Shown piece after piece: positions 52,687 through 62,174 of a DNA stretch of 64,000 bases. The translations under genes were made by a program, and so were the position numbers. Origin of the DNA: Gammaproteobacteria bacterium (lineage in GTDB: Bacteria; Pseudomonadota; Gammaproteobacteria; Arenicellales; UBA868). The notes under the pieces were generated by a model. It did not search any database and was not told where the DNA came from. It was given only the letters and a program-made list of their open reading frames with translations. The stretch covers positions 79,746 to 143,745 of the forward strand of contig JAKUQS010000007.1 of NCBI GenBank assembly GCA_022451485.1. The letters run 5' to 3'. Each line of letters begins with the position of its first letter. The first letter of the stretch is position 1.

Positions 52687-54423
52687 ATGCGATCTGAAAT
52701 TCGCTCACTTATCACTAGCGCAGTCGATGTGTTGCTACAAGAGCGCTCAATCGATTCGGGCGAAATACCGCTATGGTCATTGGAAAGAACGAAACAAAAG
52801 GATCACGGTGATTTCGCGAGCAATGTGGCTCTGGTGCTGGCTAAATCACTGGGTAGTAAGCCTCGAGATCTAGCACAGGCTGTCCTAGAGCGGTTGCCCG
52901 CGGCCGTTTGGATCACGCGAACCGAGATCGCAGGCCCAGGATTCATCAATTTTTATCTGTCCCCGGCAGCTTACTATCAGGTCATTGATGATGTGCGCGA
53001 GGCACAGAGCAACTATGGTTGTTGCCACATCGGCAAGGGTCACCGTGTTTTAGTCGAGTTTGTTTCGGCCAATCCCACCGGACCCCTACACGTCGGTCAC
53101 GGGCGTGGTGCCGCTTATGGTGACGCCTTGGCACGGGTTTTGCGAGCCGCGGGGTATGACACCCAGAGCGAGTACTACATTAATGACGCGGGGCGGCAGA
53201 TGGATATTCTGGCGCTGAGTGTTTGGCTGCGTTACCTGGAATTATGCGGTGAGTCGTTCGATTTTCCGCGCTCAATTTATCAGGGTGATTATGTTTTCGA
53301 CATTGCTTCCATCCTCCACCGCGAAGGAGGGGCACGCTACCAACATGTGGTTAGCCCATTGATGCAGGATCTGCCGATGGATGAAGATGGCGCGACGGAT
53401 ATGCTCATTGAGCGGGCGCAACGTTGTCTCGGCCCGGAAGATTTCCACAAAATTCATGAGTTGGCCACAAACACATTGGTCGAGGATATTCGTCGTGACC
53501 TCTCCGCGTTTTCGGTTGATTACGATCAGTGGTTCTCGGAATCAAGTCTGATGGCGTCGGGTGCGATGGAACGGGCGGTGCAAAAACTGAAAGACAATGG
53601 TTACCTTTACGAAAAAGATGGCGCCTGGTGGTTTCGCTCAACCGATTTTGGTGATGAAAAGGACAGGGTGGTGATTCGAGCGAATGGGAAATCGACCTAC
53701 TTTGCTAGCGATATTGCATATCACTTTGATAAGTTGGAGCGCGGGTTCCATGAGTTGATTAATATCTGGGGCGCAGACCACCACGGCTATATCAGTCGGG
53801 TCAAGGCTTCGTTATTGGCACTTGGGTGTGATCCGAGCGCTTTACATATCCTACTGGTGCAATTTGCTGTGCTCTATCGCGGTGAGGAAAAGGTGTCGAT
53901 GTCAACACGTAGCGGTGAGTTTGTAACGTTACGACAGTTACGAGAGGAAGTGGGAAGCGATGCCGCCCGCTTTTTCTATGCGATTAGAAAACCTGAGCAA
54001 CATATGGATTTCGATCTTGAACTGGCAACGTCCCAGTCAGCCGATAATCCGGTTTATTACGTTCAGTATGCCCATGCACGTATTTGCAGTGTTTTTCGTC
54101 AATTGGAAGTGAAAGGCATTCAGGTCAATCTAGAACGAGCTGATTATCAGTTACTGAACGAGCAGCGGGAACTGGAGTTGCTCCGTGCGTTATCGCGTTA
54201 TCCTGAGGTCATTGAGTCTGCAGCGCGTTCGAGAGAACCCCATCAGGTGGCTTATTTTTTGCGCGAACTCGCTAACGACTTCCATACCTATTACAACGCC
54301 CACCCTTTTATTGCGGCAGAAGACAGTCTTCGCTTGGCCCGCCTGGCCCTGATCGATGCCACTCGACAGGTCATCGACAACGGGCTTTCTATGCTGGGCG
54401 TTTCTGCGCCTTCGAGTATGTAG
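52687..54423 (+). CDS. argS: Arginine--tRNA ligase
   Basis: A class I synthetase of 578 residues. SANPTGPLHVGHGRG carries the HxGH signature. VSMSTRSGEF occupies the KMSKS position in the degenerate form common in ArgRS. The N-terminal tRNA-recognition domain (KDHGDFASNVAL) and the C-terminal DALR helix bundle (YVQYAHARICSV) are present. A SPOR-domain gene follows nine bases later, as in Pseudomonas. Confidence 0.97.
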   Translation: MRSEIRSLITSAVDVLLQERSIDSGEIPLWSLERTKQKDHGDFASNVALVLAKSLGSKPRDLAQAVLERLPAAVWITRTEIAGPGFINFYLSPAAYYQVIDDVREAQSNYGCCHIGKGHRVLVEFVSANPTGPLHVGHGRGAAYGDALARVLRAAGYDTQSEYYINDAGRQMDILALSVWLRYLELCGESFDFPRSIYQGDYVFDIASILHREGGARYQHVVSPLMQDLPMDEDGATDMLIERAQRCLGPEDFHKIHELATNTLVEDIRRDLSAFSVDYDQWFSESSLMASGAMERAVQKLKDNGYLYEKDGAWWFRSTDFGDEKDRVVIRANGKSTYFASDIAYHFDKLERGFHELINIWGADHHGYISRVKASLLALGCDPSALHILLVQFAVLYRGEEKVSMSTRSGEFVTLRQLREEVGSDAARFFYAIRKPEQHMDFDLELATSQSADNPVYYVQYAHARICSVFRQLEVKGIQVNLERADYQLLNEQRELELLRALSRYPEVIESAARSREPHQVAYFLRELANDFHTYYNAHPFIAAEDSLRLARLALIDATRQVIDNGLSMLGVSAPSSM

Positions 54424-54432
54424 GCGTTCATT

Positions 54433-55065
54433 TTGCAAAGCCGTTCGAAAAGCCAGGGTGCTCGAGTATCCAAGTCCAAAGGGACCCAATCATTCAGCGG
54501 TATCGTTGTACTGGCTATCGGCGTGGGGCTGGGGTTTGTTGCAAGCCTGGCGTATCAGGGTATCGAGAGTGGTGAATCGGATCGATTGGGTGCGGGGATC
54601 ATGACCTTGTTCACGTCGACTAATAAGCGACCCACTCACTCCGAGGATAGTGCAAATGAGGCAGAGGCAGCGTCACCAGAACGGGCAACCTTTGACTTTT
54701 ATACGGTCTTGCCAGAAATTGAGCAGTTGCTGCCCGCGCAACAAGGTGTTGAGACGCAGGTGACACCATCGGCTAAAGGCGCCCCTGAAAAACCCCCTGC
54801 CCAAGAGAAGGAGCCCTCTAGCCAGAGTCACTACATGCTGCAGGCAGGGTCTTTTCGAGAAGCCGATGCAGCGGATCACCTGCGAGCTCAACTGACCCTC
54901 GCGGGTTATCGGCCGATCAAGCAGCAGGTGACGATTCAGGGACAGGGACAGTTTTATCGTGTGCGTATTGGGCCTTTTATCGATATGGCACAGATGGAGG
55001 CTGCCAATCGTCGTCTCACAGCCATGGGCATCAAAACGCTTCGCCTAAAAGTTTCTCGGCGCTAA
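54433..55065 (+). CDS. SPOR-domain membrane protein (FtsN-like)
   Basis: 210 residues. A basic cytoplasmic N-terminus, one transmembrane helix (GIVVLAIGVGLGFVASLAY), a Pro/Glu-rich periplasmic linker, and a C-terminal SPOR domain (YMLQAGSFREADAADHLRAQL ... FYRVRIGPF) that binds denuded septal peptidoglycan. The start is TTG 54433, the first codon after the argS stop region. The usual hslV-hslU genes do not follow, so this locus is rearranged relative to Pseudomonas. Confidence 0.87.
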   Translation: MQSRSKSQGARVSKSKGTQSFSGIVVLAIGVGLGFVASLAYQGIESGESDRLGAGIMTLFTSTNKRPTHSEDSANEAEAASPERATFDFYTVLPEIEQLLPAQQGVETQVTPSAKGAPEKPPAQEKEPSSQSHYMLQAGSFREADAADHLRAQLTLAGYRPIKQQVTIQGQGQFYRVRIGPFIDMAQMEAANRRLTAMGIKTLRLKVSRR

Positions 55066-55202
55066 GGATGGGCCCGTTACTGCAGCACAGCGTGGGGCGC
55101 AGGACTAACGGCTTATCGGCACAAAAGTGATTGCTAAAGAGTTGCCAGCGCGTGAAGCGCTACCCGATACTCTATGGCGGACTTGATACTTGGGTATCCA
55201 CA

Positions 55203-56867
55203 ATGCTGCAAACACGAACAGGGGGTCGCATTCTGGTTGATGCACTGCGCCGCCACGGAACGGATCATATTTTCTGTGTGCCGGGCGAGAGTTTTCTGGC
55301 AGCGCTTGATGCATTGCACGATGTGACCGACATTCGCACCATTGTTTGCCGTCAGGAAGGCGGTGCGTCGATGATGGCAGAGGCCCATGGCAAACTGACG
55401 GGCCGCCCCGGGATTTGTATGGTGACGCGTGGCCCCGGTGTCGCTAACGCGATGTCAGGTGTGCATATAGCTGCGCAGGATTCGACTCCTTTGATTCTTT
55501 TCGTAGGGCAGGTCGGTCGAGACATGGCAGGTCGTGAAGCGTTCCAGGAAGTTGAGTACCGCGTTTTGTTTGCCGACATGGCTAAGGCAGTTGAGCAGAT
55601 TGAGGATCCTGCCAGAATACCGGAGATTGTTAGCCGCGCTTTTCATACGGCGGTGAATGGTCGAGCCGGGCCGGTAGTGGTGGTATTGCCCGAAGATATG
55701 TTGGTGGCGGAAACTAAAGTGTCAGACACCGGTCCGTATCACCGATCCGAAGCAGCCCCTGCGGATGAGCATTTGTCACAATTGGCACAGTTGCTGAACA
55801 GCGCCGAGCGGCCGCTGGCGATTGTTGGTGGGCATGGCTGGCGGCAAGAGGCGCGAGAGGCATTTGAGAAATTTGCTTCGCGCTGGGGGATTCCAGTTGC
55901 CGCTGCGTTTCGATTCCAGGACCGTTTTAATAACACCCATGACCATTATGTGGGTGACGTCGGTATTGGAATTAATCCCGCACTGGCTGAGGCGGTCCGC
56001 AATGCGGATCTCTTGTTGGCGATTGGAATACGGTTGGGTGAGATGACTACAGGAGGTTATTCTCTACTGGTGCCGCCTTGTCCGCGGCAGCAGCTGGTGC
56101 ATGTGTATCCGGGGATCGAAGAACTGGGCCGTGTGTATCAGCCTACCCTGGCTATTAATGCCGGGCCGAATCGTTTTGCACAGGCTTTGATGGGGTTTGA
56201 GCCCCCGCAAGCCCCGCGTTGGCCTGCCTTACGTGCGATGTTGCGCGAATCGTATCTGGCCTGGCGGCAACCGGTGGCGCATCCGGGACCACTGCAACTC
56301 GGTGCCACCGTTGACGCGCTGACCAACGAGTTGCCAGACGAAGCGATTATCACCAATGGTGCTGGCAACTATAGTGCTTGGGTTCACCGACATTATTGTT
56401 TCCGTGGGTTACCAAGTCAGTTGGCGCCCACATCCGGTTCAATGGGTTATGGCCTACCGGCAGCCATTGCGGCTAAGTTGGCTTACCCAGAAAGAACGGT
56501 AGTGGCCTTTGCCGGTGACGGCTGTTTCTTGATGACGGGCCAGGAACTTGCGACAGCGGTGCAGTATGCTGTTGCGGTTATCATCATTGTGGTCAACAAC
56601 GGAATGTACGGCACGATTCGCATGCATCAGGAACGCCACTATCCTGGCCGGGTTAGCAATACGGATTTGGTTAATCCTGATTTTTGCCTGTTGGCAACGG
56701 CTTACGGTGTGCATAGTGAAAAGGTGCGGACTACGGAAGACTTCTTGCCTGCGTTTCGCCGTGCTCAGGCTACCGGGGTGCCCGCGTTACTCGAACTGGA
56801 GATTGATCCGGAGACGATTAGCCCGACCGCCACGGTCAGTAATCTTCGTGCAGCGGTGCAAGGCTGA
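55203..56867 (+). CDS. Thiamine-diphosphate enzyme, acetolactate-synthase-like
   Basis: 554 residues with the three-domain layout of the POX/ALS family. The activating Glu lies in CRQEGGASMMAEAHG. The C-terminal cofactor motif spans GDGCFLMTGQELATA to VVNNGMYG. The start is ATG 55203 (MLQTRTGGRIL). No ilvN-type regulatory subunit accompanies it. The next gene, a creatininase homolog, starts 25 bases on, so this is probably a catabolic decarboxylase or ligase rather than the biosynthetic acetolactate synthase (inference). Confidence 0.85.
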   Translation: MLQTRTGGRILVDALRRHGTDHIFCVPGESFLAALDALHDVTDIRTIVCRQEGGASMMAEAHGKLTGRPGICMVTRGPGVANAMSGVHIAAQDSTPLILFVGQVGRDMAGREAFQEVEYRVLFADMAKAVEQIEDPARIPEIVSRAFHTAVNGRAGPVVVVLPEDMLVAETKVSDTGPYHRSEAAPADEHLSQLAQLLNSAERPLAIVGGHGWRQEAREAFEKFASRWGIPVAAAFRFQDRFNNTHDHYVGDVGIGINPALAEAVRNADLLLAIGIRLGEMTTGGYSLLVPPCPRQQLVHVYPGIEELGRVYQPTLAINAGPNRFAQALMGFEPPQAPRWPALRAMLRESYLAWRQPVAHPGPLQLGATVDALTNELPDEAIITNGAGNYSAWVHRHYCFRGLPSQLAPTSGSMGYGLPAAIAAKLAYPERTVVAFAGDGCFLMTGQELATAVQYAVAVIIIVVNNGMYGTIRMHQERHYPGRVSNTDLVNPDFCLLATAYGVHSEKVRTTEDFLPAFRRAQATGVPALLELEIDPETISPTATVSNLRAAVQG

Positions 56868-56892
56868 CTTTCGAGTGCAGCGAAGCGAAGTT

Positions 56893-57654
56893 ATGGAGCG
56901 TGGCGCGCATATGCAATTACAACTGTGTAGCTGGCCCGAGGTCGAACGTTATCTCGAGAAATCGACCACTATCATGGTGCCGATTGGATCGGCCGAACAG
57001 CATGGGCCCATTGGACTGATTGGTACAGATGCCATCTGTCCCGAAGTGGTGGCCCGAGGTGTGGCTGAGCAAACGGTCACGCTGGTAGCCCCCACGCTGT
57101 CCTTGGGTATGGCTCAGCACCATCTTGCTTTTCCTGGATCCATTGCGCTCCGCCCGTCGACACTGATGGCATTGATCAATGACGTCGTGCGTTCACTGTT
57201 ACGCCATGGCTTTGACCGCATTTATTTTCTCAATGGCCATGGCGGGAATATCGCTACGGTGACCGCTGCTTTTTCAGAAATCTGGGCTGATGCGAGTTTT
57301 GCCGGCGAGTCGCGGCCTGCGCCGCGATTGCGGCTTTATAACTGGTGGTCCGGAGAGCGGGTTCGCGGATTGTCCCGAGAATTGTTTGGCGGGGCAGAAG
57401 GCAGTCATGCGACGCCTTCGGAAGTATCTCTCAGTTATTACGCCTATCCACAGGCTGTTAAGCAGGCGCCTTTGTCACCCAAGGTGGCGCCGGTCGGGGC
57501 TATCCGTGACGCTGCAGATTATCGGCGCCAGTTTGCTGATGGGAGAATTGGGTCAGATCCGTCACTCGCGAGTGTCGAGCACGGCGAGCGTCTTTACCAT
57601 GCAGCAGTGGCTGATGTGGGAGAGGACCTTCGACGTTTCGGTTCGACTGACTGA
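56893..57654 (+). CDS. Creatininase family amidohydrolase
   Basis: 253 residues. PIGSAEQHGPIGLIGTD supplies the Glu/His/Asp metal ligands, LNGHGGNIATV the second His region, and AGEGSHATPSE-like GGAEGSHATPSEVSLS the third. Members hydrolyse cyclic amides (creatinine, formylated pyrimidines) or process peptides such as mycofactocin. The start is taken as ATG 56893; ATG 56911 is possible. It lies in an apparent operon with the TPP enzyme upstream and a MazG-like gene downstream. Confidence 0.85.
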   Translation: MERGAHMQLQLCSWPEVERYLEKSTTIMVPIGSAEQHGPIGLIGTDAICPEVVARGVAEQTVTLVAPTLSLGMAQHHLAFPGSIALRPSTLMALINDVVRSLLRHGFDRIYFLNGHGGNIATVTAAFSEIWADASFAGESRPAPRLRLYNWWSGERVRGLSRELFGGAEGSHATPSEVSLSYYAYPQAVKQAPLSPKVAPVGAIRDAADYRRQFADGRIGSDPSLASVEHGERLYHAAVADVGEDLRRFGSTD

Positions 57655-57669
57655 ACAGACATTGAGTGT

Positions 57670-58023
57670 ATGACGAAATCTTTTATCTCTGAATTGACCG
57701 CCCAGGTGAACGACTTCGTCACTGAACGTGACTGGGAACAGTTTCATTCGCCCAAGAATCTGGCGATGGCGATGATCGTTGAGGCCGCTGAGTTGGTTGA
57801 GCATTTTCAGTGGTTGACCCAGCAGCAAAGTGCCGCACTCGATGGTCAGAAAAAATCGGCCGTCGCGGACGAGTTGGCCGATGTACTGGTTTATCTTGTG
57901 TGTCTGGCAGATCGATTAGAGATTAATCTGGAAGAAGCTGTGTTACTGAAGATGGAGAAAAACCGGGCGAAGTACCCGGCCGAAAAAGCGCGGGGGAACG
58001 CTCGCAAATACTCCGAATTCTGA
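57670..58023 (+). CDS. MazG-like nucleotide pyrophosphohydrolase
   Basis: 117 residues. RDWEQFHSPKNLAMAMIVEAAELVEHFQW and DELADVLVYLVCLADRL form the two metal-binding helical motifs, as in the dCTPase/RS21-C6-like (YpjD) branch. It probably removes non-canonical dNTPs. It follows the creatininase gene by 15 bases. It differs from the MazG-like protein at 5724-6077, which lacks the RDWEQFH motif. Confidence 0.9.
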   Translation: MTKSFISELTAQVNDFVTERDWEQFHSPKNLAMAMIVEAAELVEHFQWLTQQQSAALDGQKKSAVADELADVLVYLVCLADRLEINLEEAVLLKMEKNRAKYPAEKARGNARKYSEF

Positions 58024-58133
58024 TGCCCTCTGGTAACGGGGTCTGCCACGATGCGACGAGGGGCTACCTTAGAGTCCACCTGTAACTCACAAGTGATCAG
58101 GGGTCTGGGTCATGTGTTGCTTTCGCCGTGCTT

Positions 58134-59351
58134 TTAGATCACGTTCTTTTGATGCAGTCGATGAAGTTCCGCCGCATCGAGGCCTAACAGTTCCTCAAGC
58201 ACTTCTTCCGTGTGTTGGCCCAGCATCGGCGGTGCGTGCCGATAGGAGACTTTCGTTGCCGACAGTTTTGCTGGACTGCCGATCAGACTGACGGGCTTGC
58301 CACCGGCAGCGGGGTGGTCCATTGTTATTTGCATGTCCCGCGCGGTTACCTGTGGGTCAGCGAATACTTGATCAATGTTATGGATGGGGCCGCAACTGAT
58401 TTTGTTTTCTTCCAGTTTTTCAAGCCAATAAGTGGATGTCTGTTGTCGCATGACGCCATTAAGAATCTCAGTCAGCGCATCGCGGTTTCGCACGCGAGCC
58501 TCGTTGGTGGCAAACCGATCGTCACTGTGCAATTCGGGCACGCCCGCGAACTCGCAATAGCGCTTAAATTGCTGGTCATTACCCACGGCAACGATGATGT
58601 TGCCGTTGGCGGTTGGGAAAACCTGGTAAGGCACAATATTGGGGTGGGTATTGCCTAGCAATCCCGGCACGTCTCCTGAGGTCAGGTAGTTCAGCCCCTG
58701 AATTGATAACATGGAAACTTGGGTGTCCAATAAACTGATGTCCAGGTGTTGTCCTTCCCCAGTGACTTCGCGGTGGCGCAACGCGGCATTGATGGACACG
58801 GCGGCCCACAGACCTGCGGTTAAATCGGCGATTGGAATGCCGGCGCGATGGGGTTCCCCTCCGGGGGGGCCGGTAATACTCATGATGCCGCCCAGGCCTT
58901 GCGCCATGAAATCGTAGCCCGGCTGTTTCGCCTTGGGTCCGGTTTGACCAAATCCCGTGATAGAGCAATAAACCAGTCCCGGATGTTCGGTACGCAAACT
59001 CGTGTAGTCCAGGCCAAATTTGGCGAGATTGCCCACTTTAAAGTTTTCTACAAGCACCTGGCATTCGCCAATCAGCCGCTTGGCCAAGGACTGACCTTCG
59101 TCGCTGGTCAGATCCAGTGTGACCGAACGTTTGTTGCGGTTAGCTGAGAGGTAATAACCGCTTTCGGTGGTTTCGCTGCCGTTCGCGTCAAGCACGAAAG
59201 GCGGGCCAAATTTTCTCGTGTCGTCACCGACATCCGGACGTTCTATCTTGATGACATCGGCACCGAGATCACCCAGGATTTGTGTGCAACTCGGGCCGGC
59301 CAGAATGCGAGTCAGGTCGAATATGCGAATGCCGGCGAGGGGCCCGCTCAT
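58134..59351 (-). CDS. Class III (CaiB/BaiF) CoA-transferase
   Basis: 405 residues. GIRIFDLTRILAGPSCTQILGDLGADVIKIE is the family opening, QPGYDFMAQGLGGIMSITG contains the Asp expected to form the mixed anhydride, and GIPIADLTAGLWAA follows. It moves CoA between carboxylic acids in the cytoplasm. ATG 59351 has no ribosome site of its own; it overlaps the stop of a nine-residue leader frame that has one. It is downstream of the B12-mutase operon on the same strand, so it may activate that pathway's substrate (inference). Confidence 0.92.
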   Translation of the reverse strand: MSGPLAGIRIFDLTRILAGPSCTQILGDLGADVIKIERPDVGDDTRKFGPPFVLDANGSETTESGYYLSANRNKRSVTLDLTSDEGQSLAKRLIGECQVLVENFKVGNLAKFGLDYTSLRTEHPGLVYCSITGFGQTGPKAKQPGYDFMAQGLGGIMSITGPPGGEPHRAGIPIADLTAGLWAAVSINAALRHREVTGEGQHLDISLLDTQVSMLSIQGLNYLTSGDVPGLLGNTHPNIVPYQVFPTANGNIIVAVGNDQQFKRYCEFAGVPELHSDDRFATNEARVRNRDALTEILNGVMRQQTSTYWLEKLEENKISCGPIHNIDQVFADPQVTARDMQITMDHPAAGGKPVSLIGSPAKLSATKVSYRHAPPMLGQHTEEVLEELLGLDAAELHRLHQKNVI

Positions 59352-59377
59352 GGGGACTGTGTCTCGATAAGGCTCAT
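59348..59377 (-). CDS. Nine-residue leader peptide before CoA-transferase
   Basis: ATG 59377 opens MSLIETQSP and stops at TGA 59350-59348, overlapping the CoA-transferase ATG as ATGA. AGGAG (complement of 59385-59389) lies seven bases before this ATG, an ideal ribosome site, whereas the CoA-transferase has none. The arrangement suggests translational coupling. It may instead be the remnant of an earlier start disrupted by a frameshift. Confidence 0.45.
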   Translation of the reverse strand: MSLIETQSP

Positions 59378-59536
59378 TTCGGTTCTCCTACTAAAGTATG
59401 TCAACAACGATAAAAATTGGTGTTGGCGCTCACCCATCAATTATGTCGGCAGCAGTGCGGCGTTAACGAATAGGTAAAAGCACTCGGTATCCTACTCTAA
59501 ATGTTCTGATGGGAATGGTAGGTCTTGGTCATTACT

Positions 59537-60484
59537 TCAGGAGCTAAGCTCATGCAGGAAGTCGGTCGCACAGTCCTTGATACTGCGTTGGCCCATGGCG
59601 ATTTGATCGCACAGTGTGGTGATAAGTCCTGACTCATCACCCAGTACTTTACCTTTAACAAGTTCCGCTGACGATTGGGCTAGCAGTTCGCGGATGCGAG
59701 CGCGTCGTCGATCTGCTCGCGTTGAGTTCCGCCCTTGAGCGGCTGTATTGGCTGCCGTGAGCATCTCATCGATTCCTTCGCCCGACAGGGCGTTGGTGGC
59801 GATCACGGGCACCTTGCGGTTGCCTGATTGTCGCAGTGCCAAACTTGAACGCAACTGCTCTATGGTGGTTTTGGCCGGGATTAAATCAGCTTTGTTGACG
59901 ACCAACACGTCGGCGATTTCAAGGATACCGGCCTTTAGTGCCTGAATGTCGTCTCCTTGCCCGCCCGTGCAGACAACGATACGGGCATCAGTGATCTGTG
60001 TGATTTCCTGCTCGTTTTGGCCTGTTCCCACAGTTTCAACTATGACGACGTCGAAGCCGGCCGCGTCGAAGACGTCTACCATGCGATGAATATGGCGCGT
60101 CAGGCCGCCGAGGTGGCCCCGTGAGGAGAGTGATCGTATGAAGACCCCCCCATCTTGGGCATGATCGGTCATGCGCAGGCGATCACCGAGAATGGCGCCG
60201 CCTGTGATAGCGCTGGAGGGATCGACGGCGGCTACGGCGACCTGGAGATCTTGCCTTCGCAGGTGAGCAATGGCCGCATTGATCAGCGTCGATTTGCCGC
60301 AGCCGGCGGGACCGGTTAGGCCGATCACGGTGGCTTGACCGGTGTAACCAGTGATTTCTTGGCAAAATCCAGAGGCGGCGACACTGTCGCCTTCAACCAG
60401 GCTGAGGGCTTTCCCAATGGCAGCGCGGTGACCTGCGCACACGGCGCTTGCCAGTGAGTCAGTGGGTTTTGAGAGATTGACCAT
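59537..60484 (-). CDS. meaB: MeaB/ArgK-type G-protein chaperone of B12 mutase
   Basis: 315 residues. GLTGPAGCGKSTLINAAIA is the P-loop, VAAVDPSSAITGGAILGDR is typical of the MeaB family, VETVGTGQNEQEI carries switch residues, and VNKADL the guanine-specificity motif. MeaB proteins gate adenosylcobalamin loading and protect the mutase. ATG 60484 overlaps the mutase stop (TGATG). This tight coupling supports a dedicated partner for the adjoining mutase. Confidence 0.93.
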   Translation of the reverse strand: MVNLSKPTDSLASAVCAGHRAAIGKALSLVEGDSVAASGFCQEITGYTGQATVIGLTGPAGCGKSTLINAAIAHLRRQDLQVAVAAVDPSSAITGGAILGDRLRMTDHAQDGGVFIRSLSSRGHLGGLTRHIHRMVDVFDAAGFDVVIVETVGTGQNEQEITQITDARIVVCTGGQGDDIQALKAGILEIADVLVVNKADLIPAKTTIEQLRSSLALRQSGNRKVPVIATNALSGEGIDEMLTAANTAAQGRNSTRADRRRARIRELLAQSSAELVKGKVLGDESGLITTLCDQIAMGQRSIKDCATDFLHELSS

Positions 60485-62172
60485 CACTCAACGATCAGGG
60501 GCTGACCAAATCCAAGTTCACGCCGCAGACAGGCGACAGTCTCACCATGGGTAACTCCGATCGCGGTGCCGGCAACGACCGCGGCAAACACGTTATCGTC
60601 TTTTGAATTTGCAGCGCGTGCGATATTCGAAAGCGCTGCACTGACTTTTTCCTGGTCTCGCTGACGTTTGAAAACGCGCAGTGACTCGACATGGCGGCCC
60701 ATGGTCTTCGAGTCAGGGCGTTCGGTTGCTGGCGAGGGGTCGTTCGTCTCGTTGTCATTAGTTGTGTAACAGTTAACGCCGACGATTTTTTGATCGCCAT
60801 TTTCAACGCGTTCTTGCCAGGCCAGTGCAGAGCGGCCAATCATCGCCTGGACCAATCCCTTTTCCACGGCACGGTACATGCCGCCGGACTCGGCAATGGT
60901 ATCCATAACAGCAAGAATTTTCTCTTCCATCTGGTCAGTGAGTTGTTCGATGTACCATGACCCGCCCAGGGGGTCGATGACATCGCATAAATGCGCTTCT
61001 TCTCTCAACAAATTCTGTGTGGCGACGGCAACGCGCGCCGGACCCTCATTGGGCGTGTTAATCACCTCGTCGTACGCATCGGTATGCATTGACTGCAGGC
61101 CGCTGAGAATACCCGCAATGGCTTGCACCGTGACGCGTGCAATATTATTTAGTGGTTGCTGCCGAGTCAGGTCAACGCCCGAGGTTTGACCATGAAACTT
61201 GAAGCGTTGGGATCTAGGATCCCGTGCGCCGAGTTTGTCTCGCGTTAGGCGGGCCCAGATGCGTCGCCCAGCACGAAACTTGGCAACCTCCTCAAATAGG
61301 CTCATCGATATATCGAAAAAGAAAGTGAACCGTGGCAGGACGTCGTCCGGATCCATGCCGTGGTTGATACAGTCTTCGCCGTACTGCAGGGCAGAGGACA
61401 AGGTGAAAGCCATTGCCTCAGCCGGCGTTGCACCGGCTTGTTGCATATGCTGGCCCACCACGGACAGCGGATTCCAGTGCGGCACCCGCTCGCGGCAATA
61501 GCTGATGTGATCGAGCAGAATGCGACGCGCACCGGGGAGTGACAGGCGAAAAAACATGTGGTTAGCGACACAGTGCGACAGGTAGTCACTTTGGTTTGAA
61601 GTGCCTGTGATCTTTTGCCAATGGACGTTGCGTTGTTGCGCCACGTTGAGCACAAAGGCGAGCAGGGTAAACGGCGACGGGTCGTTCATCGATGTTGAAA
61701 TTTCTCCCACCGGGACCCCGTCCAGGGCGGTTGCCATATGATCAACGGTGTTCACCACGGTGCCGCAGGTGCCAAGCAACGGCAGTGGCACCTCATCGCA
61801 ATCGTTACCGCGGTAAACCGAGTTACACGGAATAAGGCTAATGGCAGTGGTCCCCGCATCGAGCAGTTTCATCACCCGTCGGTTGTACTCAGCCGGTGTA
61901 CCCAGCCCGATCAGTTGCCGCTGGCTCCAGGTGCGGCCCCGGTGCATCGTGGAGTAGATGCCCCGGGTATAAGGGGTTTGCCCCGGTAGGCCGAGTCGAT
62001 CAACGTAATCTAGGGGAGGATCGGTGTCGGGCAGATAGAGTGGATCGATTTCTATTCCAGATCGGTTGTAGACCGGTCGCTCGTTAGCAAGATTCTGTGC
62101 GTAGGTCTTTTCCCAATGTTCGACTGCTTGGTCGTATGCGCCTAAGCGTTGTTTCTTAGTGGTCTCGGACAT
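60484..62172 (-). CDS. Divergent B12-dependent acyl-CoA mutase, catalytic subunit
   Basis: 562 residues homologous to the TIM-barrel subunit of methylmalonyl-CoA mutase: [28 protein letters not shown] with the cofactor-contacting His232, [12 protein letters not shown], and [11 protein letters not shown]. The conserved Tyr of TMYRGRPW is His77 here. The usual YDSDxP stretch reads [10 protein letters not shown], and GTIQNDILKE reads [11 protein letters not shown]. These changes fall at acyl-group binding positions, so the substrate is probably not methylmalonyl-CoA. The B12 domain is a separate protein (next gene), as in isobutyryl- and 2-hydroxyisobutyryl-CoA mutases. Confidence 0.88.
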   Translation of the reverse strand: MSETTKKQRLGAYDQAVEHWEKTYAQNLANERPVYNRSGIEIDPLYLPDTDPPLDYVDRLGLPGQTPYTRGIYSTMHRGRTWSQRQLIGLGTPAEYNRRVMKLLDAGTTAISLIPCNSVYRGNDCDEVPLPLLGTCGTVVNTVDHMATALDGVPVGEISTSMNDPSPFTLLAFVLNVAQQRNVHWQKITGTSNQSDYLSHCVANHMFFRLSLPGARRILLDHISYCRERVPHWNPLSVVGQHMQQAGATPAEAMAFTLSSALQYGEDCINHGMDPDDVLPRFTFFFDISMSLFEEVAKFRAGRRIWARLTRDKLGARDPRSQRFKFHGQTSGVDLTRQQPLNNIARVTVQAIAGILSGLQSMHTDAYDEVINTPNEGPARVAVATQNLLREEAHLCDVIDPLGGSWYIEQLTDQMEEKILAVMDTIAESGGMYRAVEKGLVQAMIGRSALAWQERVENGDQKIVGVNCYTTNDNETNDPSPATERPDSKTMGRHVESLRVFKRQRDQEKVSAALSNIARAANSKDDNVFAAVVAGTAIGVTHGETVACLRRELGFGQPLIVE

Positions 62173-62174
62173 AG

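Noticed and set aside
56548..56892. Long upstream extension of the creatininase frame
   Set aside because: Overlaps the conserved TPP-motif region of the preceding gene in another frame; family similarity begins near MQLQLCSWPEV.
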